Assembly (NCBI RefSeq): GCF_018343615.1
Contig: NZ_JAGYPI010000002.1
Span: 205,562-269,561, forward strand
DNA: 64,000 nucleotides
Direction: 5' to 3'
Source: Bacillus sp. FJAT-49736
Lineage (GTDB): Bacteria > Bacillota > Bacilli > Bacillales > Bacillaceae_C
Part shown: positions 62,064 through 64,000 of the stretch, in pieces
Position numbering within the stretch: position 1 is the stretch's first letter
How the letters are laid out: the number at the start of each line of letters is the position of its first letter
Notes under the pieces: generated by a model
What the model was told of the DNA's origin: nothing
The model's input: only the letters and a program-made list of their open reading frames with translations
Databases searched by the model: none
Program-made: the position numbers and the translations under genes

Positions 62064-63986
62064 TTAAATCATAAATTCCTTTAAATAACGACTTACCATA
62101 AAAACTTCATTCGCATTTTTATAAGTTGACTTAACCAACGATAGATCCCTTGAATGTTCTAAGATATATTTGTAAAATCTAAAGTCAGTTTCATAGGTCA
62201 TTATTGCGTACTTCGCTATTTCAATTGCACTGTCAATATTTTTAGTCTCAATTAAACTATTAATAATATTTATAAAATCTTGTTCATCAAAATAATTCCA
62301 ATCGCTCTTATCATATAATTGTAAAGCTTCTACCTTGAAGCCATTAGAATATAAAATTGCTGCAATCTTTGAGATTACTTTTCCTTTAAGATGATTTATA
62401 TTATTTAGAACCGAAGAGCAATTGTCATGTTTTTTATACAAAATAAGATTTTGTACTAGTAACTGAATTAAGCTCTCGTCAATAGTTTCATCCCAAGTTT
62501 CTCCGTTCATAAGTTTAAGTAAGGCATTATATTCATTATTTTCTTCATATGGTTTTAATGCTATTGTTAGTTTTTCACATTCGTTTTTAAAATTGCTCAA
62601 TAATAATAAATCAACAATATTGATCCAGTTAGAATTTATTAGACTTCGGAATAAATCTAGCTCAAAAACCTCACTGACATTATTTATATTACCTCTATTA
62701 TTTATGACAATATCTTTTAAAATAGCTAATTTATTTAATAGTTTGTGTTCTACAGAATCGTTATCTATTAATCTAGATGCTAATGCGGGATTTCCTGCTT
62801 CAAAGCATGCTCTTACATAATCATTAATATTATTTGCACCAAGCAAATTATTTGAATACAGAAAATCAGTAATTTCTTCCACTGTATGAAATTTGTTCAA
62901 AATATAAATGACCTTTGAAATGCTCTCTTTATGATTATTATTTATATTTAATACACTAGTATAGTGGAAAATAGCACCACTAAAATTCTGTTGTTGAAGG
63001 AATATCTCTCCAAGACGAAGATGTGGTCTTTGATCTTTTAAATCTGGTCTAAAAATTATATGGTTATAATTCTCACCATTATTTGTAAGTTGAAGGAATA
63101 CAGTTTTAGCATCTTCTAATTGACCTCTTAAGAAAAATATCTCTCCTTTTAAATAAGGAAATTCCGGTGAATTATCATAAATATTTTCTGCATCTTCAAT
63201 TACATTCAATGCATCATTGTATCTTTTTAAATTTATCAAGCAAATTACAATTTGAATTAATGTTGTTGAAACCCAAGATAAATTAAAGTCTACTTTTTGT
63301 TTATATGCCTCTAAATAGGCTTCCAATGCCTTGGAATATTCACCAATTGAGCAGTATTCATTTCCATAATTAAAATAATCAAATGCATTGATAGGACCAT
63401 TTTTCATTTCTTGATCAAGCAAATTTTTGTTGCGTGAATTCTTGTCCTTTTCACTTACTGTTTGATTTAAATATCCAGAATGAAAAATCACCAATCTTGA
63501 ATGTTTAATATTAATCGGTTTATCATTATTATTTTTAAATTGTTCATGAATTTGTCGATAATAGCTAATTTCTCCATTATTTTTATAAATTCTATCATGA
63601 TAATTTTGTAATAAATTTTCACCAAAATTTCCAGTAAAATTAATAATTTTTGCAGAAAAAGCATCAACATTTTCTCTATTTCCCTTTAAATCATCAATAA
63701 AACTTTTAAGGTTCTCTTCATCAACATACTCATCAGCATCTAAAACCAAAATCCACTCCCCACTTGCTTTTGAAGCTGCATAATTTCTTGCCGCAGAGAA
63801 ATCATTTATCCATTCAAAATCATATATTTTAGTGGTATATTTAGAAGCTAACTCCTTTGTCCTATCGGTTGAACCTGTATCTACAATTATTATTTCATCT
63901 ATTAAACTACCTACCGATGATAAACATCGCTCGATAACTTTTTCTTCATTTTTTACTATCATACATAAAGATAAAATTTGCTTCAT
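62064..63986 (-). CDS. Family 2 glycosyltransferase with long TPR tail
   Basis: 640 residues. GT2 domain about 1-200: MKQILSLCMIVKNEEKVIERCLSSV, VDTGSTDRT, FEWINDFSAARNYAA, LVLDADEYV (DAD metal site), IHEQF. About 210-640 carry TPR and related helices (NYGNEYCSIGEYSKALEAYLEAYKQ, LRLGEIFLQQQNFSGAIFHYTSVLNINN). TPR-bearing GT2 proteins often modify proteins such as flagellin. GGGGGTACAG precedes ATG 63986 at the window edge. It and its shorter paralog look like a duplication. Confidence 0.87.
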   Translation of the reverse strand: MKQILSLCMIVKNEEKVIERCLSSVGSLIDEIIIVDTGSTDRTKELASKYTTKIYDFEWINDFSAARNYAASKASGEWILVLDADEYVDEENLKSFIDDLKGNRENVDAFSAKIINFTGNFGENLLQNYHDRIYKNNGEISYYRQIHEQFKNNNDKPINIKHSRLVIFHSGYLNQTVSEKDKNSRNKNLLDQEMKNGPINAFDYFNYGNEYCSIGEYSKALEAYLEAYKQKVDFNLSWVSTTLIQIVICLINLKRYNDALNVIEDAENIYDNSPEFPYLKGEIFFLRGQLEDAKTVFLQLTNNGENYNHIIFRPDLKDQRPHLRLGEIFLQQQNFSGAIFHYTSVLNINNNHKESISKVIYILNKFHTVEEITDFLYSNNLLGANNINDYVRACFEAGNPALASRLIDNDSVEHKLLNKLAILKDIVINNRGNINNVSEVFELDLFRSLINSNWINIVDLLLLSNFKNECEKLTIALKPYEENNEYNALLKLMNGETWDETIDESLIQLLVQNLILYKKHDNCSSVLNNINHLKGKVISKIAAILYSNGFKVEALQLYDKSDWNYFDEQDFINIINSLIETKNIDSAIEIAKYAIMTYETDFRFYKYILEHSRDLSLVKSTYKNANEVFMVSRYLKEFMI

Positions 63987-64000
63987 AATCTGTACCCCCA

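Noticed and set aside
1-64000. tRNA/rRNA genes, IS transposases and prophage genes
   Set aside because: None found. No transposase, integrase or phage structural motif appears in any translated frame, and no cloverleaf or rRNA segment was recognised by eye.

Overview
The window is a stretch of chromosome from a low-GC Gram-positive, spore-forming, motile member of the Bacillaceae (Bacillus sensu lato). The evidence is the gene content and order: hpf, secA, prfB with its programmed frameshift, a YvjA-type protein, cccB, ftsE, ftsX, ctpB and minJ, the flaG-fliD-fliS-fliT set, a ywrABCD-like block, a SAM-I (S-box) riboswitch on methionine genes and typical purine-rich ribosome binding sites. Nearly everything lies on the minus strand, so transcription runs from high to low coordinates. 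No tRNA, rRNA, IS element or prophage was seen.

Regions by coordinate. 0-9.5 kb: a partial M20 peptidase behind a near-consensus sigma-54 promoter, next to an enhancer-binding regulator; a P-loop protein; a large SH3-rich glucosaminidase; a small membrane protein; MinJ. 9.9-20 kb: CtpB; a 1-kb tandem array of palindromes; the S-box metY-metX-hom operon; a second trans-sulfuration enzyme; cardiolipin synthase. 20-28 kb: an HssRS-like heme-type two-component system, a BltD-like acetyltransferase, a ferredoxin-NADP reductase, and a divergent Fur-box siderophore ABC transporter (ATPase, lipoprotein, two permeases). 28-43 kb: an M23 hydrolase beside ftsEX, then cccB, yvjA, prfB, secA, a DUF1028 gene, paired short chromate transporters, a gamma-glutamyltransferase-like protein, an Lrp-type regulator and the hibernation factor. 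43-48 kb: a glycine-rich repeat protein, an APH-fold kinase, a PAS-GGDEF diguanylate cyclase and a ComFB protein. 48-51.5 kb: fliT, fliS, fliD, flaG. 52-64 kb: a visibly AT-richer glycan island with rfbA/rfbB, a sugar aminotransferase, ATP-grasp, methyltransferase, a glycosidase-like propeller and four glycosyltransferases. Because it abuts the filament-cap operon and lacks rmlC/rmlD, it is a candidate flagellin or surface glycosylation island built on a dTDP-amino-deoxysugar.

The most unusual structure is between genes. Four arrays of five units each are phased at 21 bp (two helical turns). They use one of two short cores (CTCGCGAA or GGCACGAA), and all four sit just beyond the 3' end of a minus-strand gene. 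A fifth array (103-bp units carrying two hairpins each) lies beyond hom. A separate dispersed element (core GGGCATCTT on the minus strand) occurs 70-110 bp upstream of four genes. These three repeat classes have no function I can name and are the best candidates here for something undescribed.
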